From: Bacillota bacterium
GTDB lineage: Bacteria > Bacillota > Sulfobacillia > JAMDAP01 > JAJYMS01
Length of the DNA: 46,977 nt
Direction of reading: 5' to 3'
Assembly (NCBI GenBank): GCA_021786825.1
Contig: JAJYMS010000174.1
Span: forward strand, 1 to 46,977
Shown: piece by piece, positions 31,078 through 39,433 of the stretch
How positions within the stretch are numbered: position 1 is the first letter of the stretch
How the letters are laid out: each line of letters begins with the position of its first letter
The notes under the pieces: generated by a model
Database searches by the model: none
Told to the model about the DNA's origin: nothing
Seen by the model: only the letters and a program-made list of their open reading frames with translations
Made by a program: the position numbers and the translations under genes

Positions 31078-31175
31078 CGACGCCGAAAAGCAGGATTTCA
31101 AACCGTTGTGTCGAAACAAATACTCCGTTCAGTATACGATATATCAGTTGGGGCGGGGAAGGGGAAGGGAAGAGA

Positions 31176-32501
31176 ATGGAGAAGCGCTTTTACACCGAGA
31201 TGGAATCTGCCTCCAGGGACGTCTTGCGCGCCTATCAGGATCAGAAGCTCCGGGAACAGGTGGCTCACGCCTACCGGAACAGCCCGTTCTACCGGCGCAA
31301 GATGGACGAGGCGAAGGTCAAGCCGGAAGCCATTCGGACCCTGGACGACCTGCCGCGGCTGCCTTTCACGACCAAGGAGGAACTCAAGGAAAGCCAGGCC
31401 CAGCACCCGCTGTGGGGCGACTTCCTGGCCGTCCCGATGGAGGACGTGCTGAGGATTCACATGACCTCCGGGACGACCGGGCGCCCGGTGCTGATCCTGG
31501 ACACCCCGGAGGACTGGCACGGGTTCTACCACTCCTACGCCAGGTCGCTCTGGGCCTTCGGCGTCAGGAAGTCCGACCTGGTGATGACGGCCTTCAGCTA
31601 CGGGCCCTGGATCGGCTTCTGGTCCGGGTTTTACGCCGCGCAGGACGTCGGCGCCACGGTCCTCCCCAGCGGCGGGATGTCCACCGACCAGCGGATCGAC
31701 ATGCTCCTGAACTACCCGATCACCGTCCTCGGCTGCACTCCCTCCTACGCGCTGTACCTGGCCGAACAGGCCCGCAAGCGGGGCATCGACCTGGCGAAGG
31801 AGGCCAAGGTGCGGATCACCTGGCACACCGGGGAGCCCGGGGCCAGCATCCCCGCCACCCAAAAACTGATCGAGAAGGCCTACGGGGCCAAGGTCTACGA
31901 CCTGCCCGGGCTGACGGAGATCGCCGCCTGGGGGTTCGGCTGCGAGGCCCAAAACGGCAACATTCACGTCCACGAGGACTACGTCTACCCCGAGATCCTG
32001 GACGTGGAGACCGGGAAGCCGGTGCAGCCCGGCCAGCAGGGCGAACTGGTCTTCACCAGCCTCTACCGCAAGGCCATGCCGCTATTGCGCTACCGCACCA
32101 AGGACATCGTCAAGCTGGCGGAAACCCCCTGCGAATGCGGCCGCAGCCTGGTCGCCATCCAGGGCGGGGTGATCGGCCGGCTGGATGACATGAAAAAGGT
32201 CCGGGGCGTCATCGTCTACCCCAGCCGGATCGAGGAGATCGTCCGCGAGGTGGCCGGCGTCGACGAGTTCAAGGTGGTGCTCCGCCGGGTCCAGGGCCTC
32301 GACGACATTCTGGTCCAGCTCGACCCGTCCCCGGGCCTGGCGGGCGAGCAGTTGGCCGGGCTGCAGGAAAAGGTCAGCCAGGATTTGCGCCTGGGCCTCG
32401 GCATCCGCTGCACGGTTGAAGTGGTGCAGTCCGGGAGCCTCCCCAGGTGGGACCACAAGGCGCGCCGGGTTAGGGACGAGCGCGAGGAGGTGCCCTTCTA
32501 G
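31176..32501 (+). CDS. Phenylacetate-CoA ligase-like (PaaK family) AMP-forming CoA ligase
   Basis: HMTSGTTGRPVLILDTPEDW; WHTGEPGASIPATQKLIEKAYGAKVYDLPGLTE; RYRTKDIVKL. Confidence 0.92.
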   Translation: MEKRFYTEMESASRDVLRAYQDQKLREQVAHAYRNSPFYRRKMDEAKVKPEAIRTLDDLPRLPFTTKEELKESQAQHPLWGDFLAVPMEDVLRIHMTSGTTGRPVLILDTPEDWHGFYHSYARSLWAFGVRKSDLVMTAFSYGPWIGFWSGFYAAQDVGATVLPSGGMSTDQRIDMLLNYPITVLGCTPSYALYLAEQARKRGIDLAKEAKVRITWHTGEPGASIPATQKLIEKAYGAKVYDLPGLTEIAAWGFGCEAQNGNIHVHEDYVYPEILDVETGKPVQPGQQGELVFTSLYRKAMPLLRYRTKDIVKLAETPCECGRSLVAIQGGVIGRLDDMKKVRGVIVYPSRIEEIVREVAGVDEFKVVLRRVQGLDDILVQLDPSPGLAGEQLAGLQEKVSQDLRLGLGIRCTVEVVQSGSLPRWDHKARRVRDEREEVPF

Positions 32502-32503
32502 GC

Positions 32504-33871
32504 GTGGGGAAGGACCTGCGGCAGGCGCTCAAGGTGCTCGAGGATCACGGCCGGCTCAAAACGGTCAGCGCCCCGGTGGACCGGGTCTTCGAGGTGGCGG
32601 GGATCCTCCGCCGCGTGGAGGGAGGGCCGGCGGTCCTCTTCACCGACGTCACCGGATCGCCCTACCCGCTCCTCGGAGGTCTCACGGATAGCCGGGAAAA
32701 GATCGCCCTCGTGCTGGGGACCAGCGCGCGCGACCTGCTGCCCTTCACCGTCCGGGCCTTGCAAAACCCGATTTCCCCGGTTCTCGTCGAGCGGGCTCCC
32801 TGCCAGGAGATCGTCGAATCGGAACCGGACCTGTCCACCCTGCCGATTCCCACCCTCTCGGAACGGGACGGGGGGCCTTACCTCACCGGTGGGCTGCACC
32901 TCTCCCACAACCCCGAAAACGGCATCCGGAACGCCAGCATGCACCGCAACCAACTGAAGGGCCGCGACCGGCTGGGGATCTGGATGGCTCCCACCCATCT
33001 CTTCCACCACTACCTGGCCGCCGCGCGGCGGGGTCGACCGCTGCCCGTGGCCATCGCCATCGGGGTTCACCCCGCCCTGTTGGTGGCCTCCCAGTTGCGC
33101 CTGCCCTTCGACGTCGACGAACTAACCTACGCCGGGGCGCTGCTGGGGGAACCGGTGGAGATGGTGCGCTGCCGCACCATTCCGGTGGAGGTGCCGGCGC
33201 AGGCGGAATTCGTCCTGGAGTGCGAAATTCTGCCCGAGGTCAAGGAACCAGAGGGTCCCTTCGGCGAATTCGCGGGGCTCTACGGCGCCGTCCGGGACTC
33301 CTGGGTGATGCGGGTGAAAGCCGTCACTCACCGTGCGGACGCCATCTACCATAACGTGATGTGCGGGATGTCGGTGGAAAACCCTGTTCTCGGCGCGGTG
33401 GGGCGCGAGCCCTCCCTGTACCAGGCGGTGAAGGCGGCGGTGCCGACCGTGCGGGACGTGCACATGCCGGTGGCGGGAGGGCGCGGCAACTTCGACGCCG
33501 TCGTGTCGATCAAGAAGGTCATGGAGGGCGAGCCCCAGAAGGCGGGGTTCGCCGCCTTCGCGGCGCAGGACTTGCTCAAGTTCGTGGTCGTGGTGGATGA
33601 TGACGTCGACGTGTACAACTTCAACGAGGTGGAGTACGCCATCTGCACCCGGATGCGCGCCGACCAGGACATCCACGTCATCCGGGGCGTGAAGACGGTC
33701 GCCCTGGACCCGATGGGCGATGAATACGCCCCGGCGAGGTCCACCGTCGCCAAAATGATCATCGATGCGACCAGGCCCTTCGGCCAGAAGCCGGAGACCC
33801 TCGACCAGGCCGATGTGCCGGCGAGCGTCAAGGACATGGTCAGCAAGAAGTGGAAGGTCTACGGGCTGTAG
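32504..33871 (+). CDS. UbiD-family decarboxylase
   Basis: NGIRNASMHRNQLKGRDRLGIWMAPTHLFHHY; EPEGPFGEFAGLYG (start GTG/TTG-type near 32504). Confidence 0.93.
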   Translation: MGKDLRQALKVLEDHGRLKTVSAPVDRVFEVAGILRRVEGGPAVLFTDVTGSPYPLLGGLTDSREKIALVLGTSARDLLPFTVRALQNPISPVLVERAPCQEIVESEPDLSTLPIPTLSERDGGPYLTGGLHLSHNPENGIRNASMHRNQLKGRDRLGIWMAPTHLFHHYLAAARRGRPLPVAIAIGVHPALLVASQLRLPFDVDELTYAGALLGEPVEMVRCRTIPVEVPAQAEFVLECEILPEVKEPEGPFGEFAGLYGAVRDSWVMRVKAVTHRADAIYHNVMCGMSVENPVLGAVGREPSLYQAVKAAVPTVRDVHMPVAGGRGNFDAVVSIKKVMEGEPQKAGFAAFAAQDLLKFVVVVDDDVDVYNFNEVEYAICTRMRADQDIHVIRGVKTVALDPMGDEYAPARSTVAKMIIDATRPFGQKPETLDQADVPASVKDMVSKKWKVYGL

Positions 33872-33893
33872 ACATCAACTGGGAGGGAACGCG

Positions 33894-36035
33894 TTGGATA
33901 ACGTCCGGTACTTCTTTGAACCCAGCAGCGTGGCGGTGGTAGGTGCTTCCACCAACCCGCAGCGCGGCGGGTACATCATCGTCGACAACCTGGTCAGGAC
34001 CTTCCAGGGCCCCATCTACCCGGTCAATCCCAAGGCGGATACGATCTGCGGCCTGAAGTGCTACCCGTCGGTCGCCGACATCCCGGGTGCGGTCGACCTG
34101 GCGGTGGTGCTCGTCCCGGCCAAGACCGTGCCAGGGGTGATCCGGCAGTGTTCGGCCAAGGGAGTCAAGGCGGTGATCATCGAAGCCGGCGGCTTCGCCG
34201 ACGCGGGGCCGGAAGGCAAGGCGCTGCAGGACGAAATCGTGGCCATCGCGGCCGAAACCGGCATGCGCCTGTGGGGTCCCAACTGCGGCGGTCACATCTG
34301 CTCGTCCCCGCCCCTGTCGACGACCTTTATAATGAAGACGGAACCCCTCGCCAAGGGCCCGGTCAGCTTCGTCTCCCAGAGCGGAATGATGGCCGGCGGC
34401 CTCTACGTCCAGATGATCAGTGTGGGACAGCCCCGGATCAACAAGACCTGCACGATCGGCAACCGTTGCGACGTCAACGAATCCGACCTGCTGGAATACC
34501 TGGCCGGGGATCCGACCACCGAGGTCATCGGCCTGTACCTGGAGTCGATCATCAACGGGCGGCGGTTCGCCGGGGCCCTGCGGGCGGCTTCGGCCCGGAA
34601 GCCGGCCGTGATCCTGAAGGGCGGCCGGACCGACCTCGCCGCCCAGGCCGCCATGAGCCACACCGGCACCCTGGCCGGCAACGACCGCATCGCCGACGCG
34701 CTGATGCGCCAACTGGGCGCGTACCGGGTCAACGATTTCGTCGAACTCCTCGACCTGACCAAGGCCTTCTCGCTCCTGCCCAAGGGCTTGCAGGGCAAGC
34801 GGATCGGCGTGCTGACCTTCACCGGCGGCGGCGCGGTGACGGCTTCCGACCTCCTGGGCACCTACGGCTTCGAGCTGGCGCGGATCGGCGAGCAGACCAA
34901 GGCTAAGCTGCGCCAGATCTTCCCGCCGTGGCTCGAACCCGGGAACCCCGTGGACGTCTGGTCGACCATCGAGCAGCAGGGCCTGGACCGCACGATGCAG
35001 GTCAGCATTGACGCCCTGCTCGGGGATGAGGGCGTGGACGGCGTCTTGGTCTTGCCGATCGCCTTCGACTACTTTGCCGACTTCGATTTCAAGACCTTCA
35101 CCGAGATCATCAAACGGCACGGTAAGCCGGTGCTGACCTGGCTGATCGGGGAAGCCGACCACATGCCGGTCTGGACCCGGAAGCTGGAGGACGGGGGAGT
35201 TCCGGTCTACCCTGGGCTGGAGACCTGCGTCAAGGCGCTGCGGGCCGAGTACGACTACCAGCGCTGGCTCAACCGTTCCGTGGAGCCCCTGGGCGCCGGC
35301 CCGGTGGCCCCCGCCGTGCTGCGGGAGACCCAGGCCCTGCTGACCCAGGCCGCCAACTCCGGGCGGCGGGTCCTGACCGAACACCAGTCCAAGGAACTGC
35401 TTTCCCGGTGGGGAATCCCCGTGACCCGGGAGGCGGTCGCCCGGTCCGAGGAGGAGGCCGTGGAGGCGGCCGGCCGGATTGGCTACCCCGTGGCCATCAA
35501 GGTTTCCGCGGCGGAGATCACCCACAAGACGGACATCGGCGGCGTCAAGCTCGGCCTCGCCGGCGAGGCGGAGGTGCGCGAGGCGTATCGCCAGGTGATG
35601 CGGGCGGCCCGCTCCGCCGATCCCCAGGCGGCGGTGGAAGGGGTGCTGGTGCAGGAGATGGTCGGCGACGGAACGGAGGTCATCATCGGTGTGACCAACG
35701 ACGCCGAATTCGGGCCGACGATCATGTTCGGGCTGGGCGGCGTGCTCGTGGAGGTCCTCAAGGACGTCTCCCTGCGGGTGCTGCCGATCTCCCGGGGCGA
35801 CGCCGAGGAGATGGTCAAGGAAATCAAGGGCTACCGGGTGCTGGAGGGGGTCAGGGGCAAGCCCCGCGGCGACCTCGGAGCCCTGGTGGAAGTCCTGCAG
35901 CAGGTCGCCGCCATGGCCGGCGCCCTGGAGGACCAGATCGCCGAACTGGACATCAACCCGCTGATCGTACGACCCGGGGGCCAGGGAGTGGTGGCGGTGG
36001 ATGCTCTGGTCGGGCTGAAGGAGAGGAAGGGGTAA
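33894..36035 (+). CDS. NDP-forming acyl-CoA synthetase (acetate-CoA ligase, ADP-forming type, fused alpha-beta)
   Basis: FFEPSSVAVVGASTNPQRGGYIIVDNL; MSHTGTLAGND; C-terminal ATP-grasp GYPVAIKVSAAEITHKTDIGGVKLGL. Confidence 0.92.
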   Translation: MDNVRYFFEPSSVAVVGASTNPQRGGYIIVDNLVRTFQGPIYPVNPKADTICGLKCYPSVADIPGAVDLAVVLVPAKTVPGVIRQCSAKGVKAVIIEAGGFADAGPEGKALQDEIVAIAAETGMRLWGPNCGGHICSSPPLSTTFIMKTEPLAKGPVSFVSQSGMMAGGLYVQMISVGQPRINKTCTIGNRCDVNESDLLEYLAGDPTTEVIGLYLESIINGRRFAGALRAASARKPAVILKGGRTDLAAQAAMSHTGTLAGNDRIADALMRQLGAYRVNDFVELLDLTKAFSLLPKGLQGKRIGVLTFTGGGAVTASDLLGTYGFELARIGEQTKAKLRQIFPPWLEPGNPVDVWSTIEQQGLDRTMQVSIDALLGDEGVDGVLVLPIAFDYFADFDFKTFTEIIKRHGKPVLTWLIGEADHMPVWTRKLEDGGVPVYPGLETCVKALRAEYDYQRWLNRSVEPLGAGPVAPAVLRETQALLTQAANSGRRVLTEHQSKELLSRWGIPVTREAVARSEEEAVEAAGRIGYPVAIKVSAAEITHKTDIGGVKLGLAGEAEVREAYRQVMRAARSADPQAAVEGVLVQEMVGDGTEVIIGVTNDAEFGPTIMFGLGGVLVEVLKDVSLRVLPISRGDAEEMVKEIKGYRVLEGVRGKPRGDLGALVEVLQQVAAMAGALEDQIAELDINPLIVRPGGQGVVAVDALVGLKERKG

Positions 36036-36036
36036 A

Positions 36037-36702
36037 GTGGGGCTCAGACGGATCGAGAAACCGCAATCCCTGAGGGACAGGGCCTACGAGGAGATCAAGC
36101 AGGCGATCATCTCCCAGAGTCTCAAACCCGGCCAGGAACTCCGGGAGCGCGAGATCAGCGAACTCCTGGGGATCAGCCGCACGCCGGTGAGGGAGGCGCG
36201 CCAGGCCCTGGAGCGGGAGGGCTGGGTCAGGACGATCCCGTGGAAGGGAGTCTACGTCTGCGACATCTCCCCCGAGGAGATCGAGGAGGTCTTCCAGTTG
36301 CGGCAGGCCAACGAGGGCCTGGCCGTGGAACTGGCCGCCGACCGGGCCACGGAGGCGGAACTGGCCCACCTGCAGGTGCTTATCAAGGGGCAGGTGAAGG
36401 CCGCCGACCGCGGCGACCGGCAGACCTTCATCAATCTCGATCGCGACTTCCACGTATACCTGGCGGAGCTTTCGGGCAACCGCCGTCTCAACTACCTGCT
36501 CAGCAACCTCAGCGACCAGATGAAGCGCCTGGGCACGCAGGCCATCAGCATGGAGGGGCGGACCCGCACCACCCTCGCGGAACACGAGCGGATCGTCGCC
36601 GCCCTGGCCAAGCGGGACGCCCAGGGAGCGCGCCGGGCGATGGATGTGCACATCCTGAGCACCCGCTCGGCGGTTATCAACTCCCTTACCAAGCAGGGTT
36701 AG
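36037..36702 (+). CDS. GntR-family regulator, FCD (FadR-like) subfamily
   Basis: LRDRAYEEIKQAIISQSLKPGQELREREISELLGISRTPVREARQALEREGWV and a helical FCD-like C-terminus. Confidence 0.92.
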   Translation: MGLRRIEKPQSLRDRAYEEIKQAIISQSLKPGQELREREISELLGISRTPVREARQALEREGWVRTIPWKGVYVCDISPEEIEEVFQLRQANEGLAVELAADRATEAELAHLQVLIKGQVKAADRGDRQTFINLDRDFHVYLAELSGNRRLNYLLSNLSDQMKRLGTQAISMEGRTRTTLAEHERIVAALAKRDAQGARRAMDVHILSTRSAVINSLTKQG

Positions 36703-36733
36703 GCACCACGGTTTACCAACGGGAGGGTTCGGT

Positions 36734-37408
36734 TTGACCAACCAGTTAAACTTGCAAGTGGTGACCCAAGAAGGCTCCTACCAAGCCCTGATCGCGGTCA
36801 ATCGCCTCACTTGCCTCGGGTATACCGGCCGGGATCAGGCCAAGGTCAGGGCGCACATCGAGGAACTGGCCAGGATCGGGGTGAAACCACCCACCGCGGT
36901 CCCGGCGGTCTACCGGATTCCGCCGGGTCGAGCCAGCACCGGAAACAGCATCACCGTGGCCGCCGAGACGACGTCGGGAGAGGTGGAGGGCGTCCTGGTC
37001 CTGAACGGGCAGAAGGTCTTCGTGGCCGTGGGGAGCGACCACACCGACCGCCGGCTGGAGGCGGAGGACGTCCCCAAGGCGAAGGCGATCTGCCCCAAGG
37101 TGCTTTCGCCCCGCGTCTGGGACTTCGATGAGGTCAAGGGCCACTGGGACCAGTTGATCATCCGCAGTTGGGTCACCGACGACAAGGGGCGCCGCCTGTA
37201 CCAGGAAGACCGGTTGCAGTCGCTGCTGGATCCCCAGCGGGCGCTCGCCGAGGCCGGCGATTCCACCCCCGGTCACCTGATCTTCTGCGGCACCGCGCCG
37301 GTGCGCGGCGAGGTGAGCTACGCGCAGGCGTGGGAACTGCAACTGGAAGACCCGGTGCTCAACCGCTCCCTGGAGCACACCTACGTGGTAAAGGTGAACA
37401 AACCATGA
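36734..37408 (+). CDS. DUF2848 family protein (FAH-like fold suspected)
   Basis: RLTCLGYTGRDQAKVRAHIEELARIGVKPP...FVAVGSDHTDRRLEAEDVPKAKAICPKVLSPRVWDF. Confidence 0.75.
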   Translation: MTNQLNLQVVTQEGSYQALIAVNRLTCLGYTGRDQAKVRAHIEELARIGVKPPTAVPAVYRIPPGRASTGNSITVAAETTSGEVEGVLVLNGQKVFVAVGSDHTDRRLEAEDVPKAKAICPKVLSPRVWDFDEVKGHWDQLIIRSWVTDDKGRRLYQEDRLQSLLDPQRALAEAGDSTPGHLIFCGTAPVRGEVSYAQAWELQLEDPVLNRSLEHTYVVKVNKP

Positions 37409-38199
37409 AACTAACGCTAGCGATGGTGCAGATGGACGTCGCCCTCGGCCAGCCGGAAGCGAATCGGCGCAAGGTGGAGCGGCTGCTGGAGAAGGCTGCG
37501 GACCGTAGGCCCGACCTGATCCTTTTGCCCGAGATGTGGAACACCGCCTACGCCCTGGAGACGATCCAGGAAGTCGCCGACCACGACGGCCACCCCACCA
37601 TGGCGCTGATGGCCGGCTTGACCAAAAAGACGGGGGCCAACATCCTGGCCGGTTCCGTCGCCGACCTCCGGCAGGGCCAGGCCTACAACACGGCCTACGT
37701 CTTTGACCGGCAAGGGCGCCGGGTCGCGGAATACAGCAAGATTCACCGGTTCAGGCTAATGGACGAGGAGAAGTACATCACCGCCGGCAAAGAACCCTGC
37801 ACCTTCGAACTCGACGGGGTGAACTGCGGACTCATCATTTGCTACGACCTCCGGTTCCCGGAGCTGGCCCGGACCCTGGCGCTGGCCGGCGCGAAAATCA
37901 TGTTTGTCCCGTCCGAATGGCCCCATCCGCGGCTGAATCACTGGCGGACGTTGCTGGTGGCCCGGGCCATCGAGAACCAGATGTACGTCGCCGGTTGCAA
38001 CCGGGTGGGAAAGAAGGGCGATACTGCCTTCTTCGGCCACTCGATGCTCGTCGATCCATGGGGCGAGATCGTGGCCGAGGGAGGGGAAGAGGAAGGCGTC
38101 ATCTATGCGGAGATCGACCTGGCGAAGGTCGAGGAGGTCAGGCGCGTGATGCCGGTCTTCGCGGACCGGGCGCCGGGCGCCTACGCCTGCCATAACTGA
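37405..38199 (+). CDS. Carbon-nitrogen hydrolase (nitrilase superfamily, omega-amidase-like)
   Basis: DLILLPEMWNTAY; EYSKIHRFR; NCGLIICYDLRFPELAR: Glu-Lys-Cys catalytic set. Confidence 0.93.
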   Translation: MKLTLAMVQMDVALGQPEANRRKVERLLEKAADRRPDLILLPEMWNTAYALETIQEVADHDGHPTMALMAGLTKKTGANILAGSVADLRQGQAYNTAYVFDRQGRRVAEYSKIHRFRLMDEEKYITAGKEPCTFELDGVNCGLIICYDLRFPELARTLALAGAKIMFVPSEWPHPRLNHWRTLLVARAIENQMYVAGCNRVGKKGDTAFFGHSMLVDPWGEIVAEGGEEEGVIYAEIDLAKVEEVRRVMPVFADRAPGAYACHN

Positions 38200-38211
38200 G
38201 GAGGAACAACC

Positions 38212-38553
38212 ATGCCCAAGCCGGAGTTGGAGTTCTTCGACGTGAGTTCCATCCCGTGGCAGCCCGTGGCCGGGGTGGAAGGCCTCTACGAAAAGATTCT
38301 GAGCCGTGATCCCGGGACCGGCGACTACACCAGGTTGCTCCGGTTCGATCCCGGTTGCGACACGACCCCCAACGGCGTGCAACGGCATGACTGCTGGGAG
38401 GAGGTCTGGATCATCGAGGGCGAGATGCACGATCTCCCGCTGGACCAGACCTTCACCCGGGGCATGTACGCCTGCCGTCCCCCGGGGATGCCCCACGGCC
38501 CCTGGAAGTCCGCCAAGGGCTGCATGACCTTTGAGATCCGCTACTACAAGTAG
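38212..38553 (+). CDS. Cupin-domain protein
   Basis: RHDCWEEVWIIEGEMHDL...YACRPPGMPHGPW, cupin-type HxnE and PxxxxH pattern. Confidence 0.75.
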   Translation: MPKPELEFFDVSSIPWQPVAGVEGLYEKILSRDPGTGDYTRLLRFDPGCDTTPNGVQRHDCWEEVWIIEGEMHDLPLDQTFTRGMYACRPPGMPHGPWKSAKGCMTFEIRYYK

Positions 38554-38572
38554 CAAGAAGGAATGGCACGAG

Positions 38573-39433
38573 ATGTCTACGCCGGTCATCGACTTCCATG
38601 TCCACGGCGTTCCGATGGGGGAGATCCCGCCGGGTTTCGCCGACTTCCTGAAGCGGCAGACGGGCGAGGATCTTGCCCAATTGATCGCCAGGTACGCGTC
38701 GCCCCAGGAGTTTCTGCGGCTGCTCGATAACTCCGGCGTGCGGTACGCGGTGGTGCTGGCGGAAGTGGCGCCAGTCACCTCCGGAACGGTCAGCAACGAC
38801 TTCGTCCGGGATTTTTGCCGGTCGAGCCCGCGGCTGATTCCCTTCGCGAGTGTCAACCCGTTCATGACCAATCAGCCGGCGCGCGAGCTGGAACGCCTGG
38901 TGCGGGAGGAGGGCTTCCGGGGCCTGAAACTCTACCCCACTTACCAGTACTTCTACCCCAACGACGCCCTCGTCTACCCTCTCTATGCCAAGGCGGAGGA
39001 ACTGGGCATTCCGGTGATGTGGCATACCGGCTCTTCCGTCTTTGGCGGGGCCAGACTGAAGTACGGGGACCCCATCTACCTGGACGACGTGGCGGTAGAC
39101 TTTCCCCGGTTGACCATGCTCCTCTCCCACGGGGGAAGGCCCTTCTGGTACCAGCAAGCCTTTTTCCTGGCCCGGCTGCACCCCAACGTCTACCTGGATC
39201 TGACCGGATTGCCGCCCAGGAACCTGCTGACCTATTTTCCCGAACTGGAACGGATCCCTGAAAAACTGGTTTTCGGCTCAGACTGGCCCGGCGTCCCGAA
39301 TATCAAGAAAAACGTCGAAGACGTGCAGCGTCTGCCCTTGGACGAAAAGACCAAGCAGGCGATCCTCTGGGGCAACGCCGCCCGAATTCTGAAGCTGGGA
39401 GTTGCCGCGCAAAGGAGTGAGATGGGTGAGTAA
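38573..39433 (+). CDS. Amidohydrolase-2 family hydrolase/decarboxylase
   Basis: VIDFHVHGVPMG; FRGLKLYPTYQYFYPND; VMWHTGSS; FGSDWPGVPNIKKNVEDV. Confidence 0.9.
   Translation: MSTPVIDFHVHGVPMGEIPPGFADFLKRQTGEDLAQLIARYASPQEFLRLLDNSGVRYAVVLAEVAPVTSGTVSNDFVRDFCRSSPRLIPFASVNPFMTNQPARELERLVREEGFRGLKLYPTYQYFYPNDALVYPLYAKAEELGIPVMWHTGSSVFGGARLKYGDPIYLDDVAVDFPRLTMLLSHGGRPFWYQQAFFLARLHPNVYLDLTGLPPRNLLTYFPELERIPEKLVFGSDWPGVPNIKKNVEDVQRLPLDEKTKQAILWGNAARILKLGVAAQRSEMGE

Noticed and set aside
33840-35525. 561-aa minus-strand ORF
   Set aside because: Antisense to the NDP-forming acyl-CoA synthetase, no domain; GC-bias artefact.
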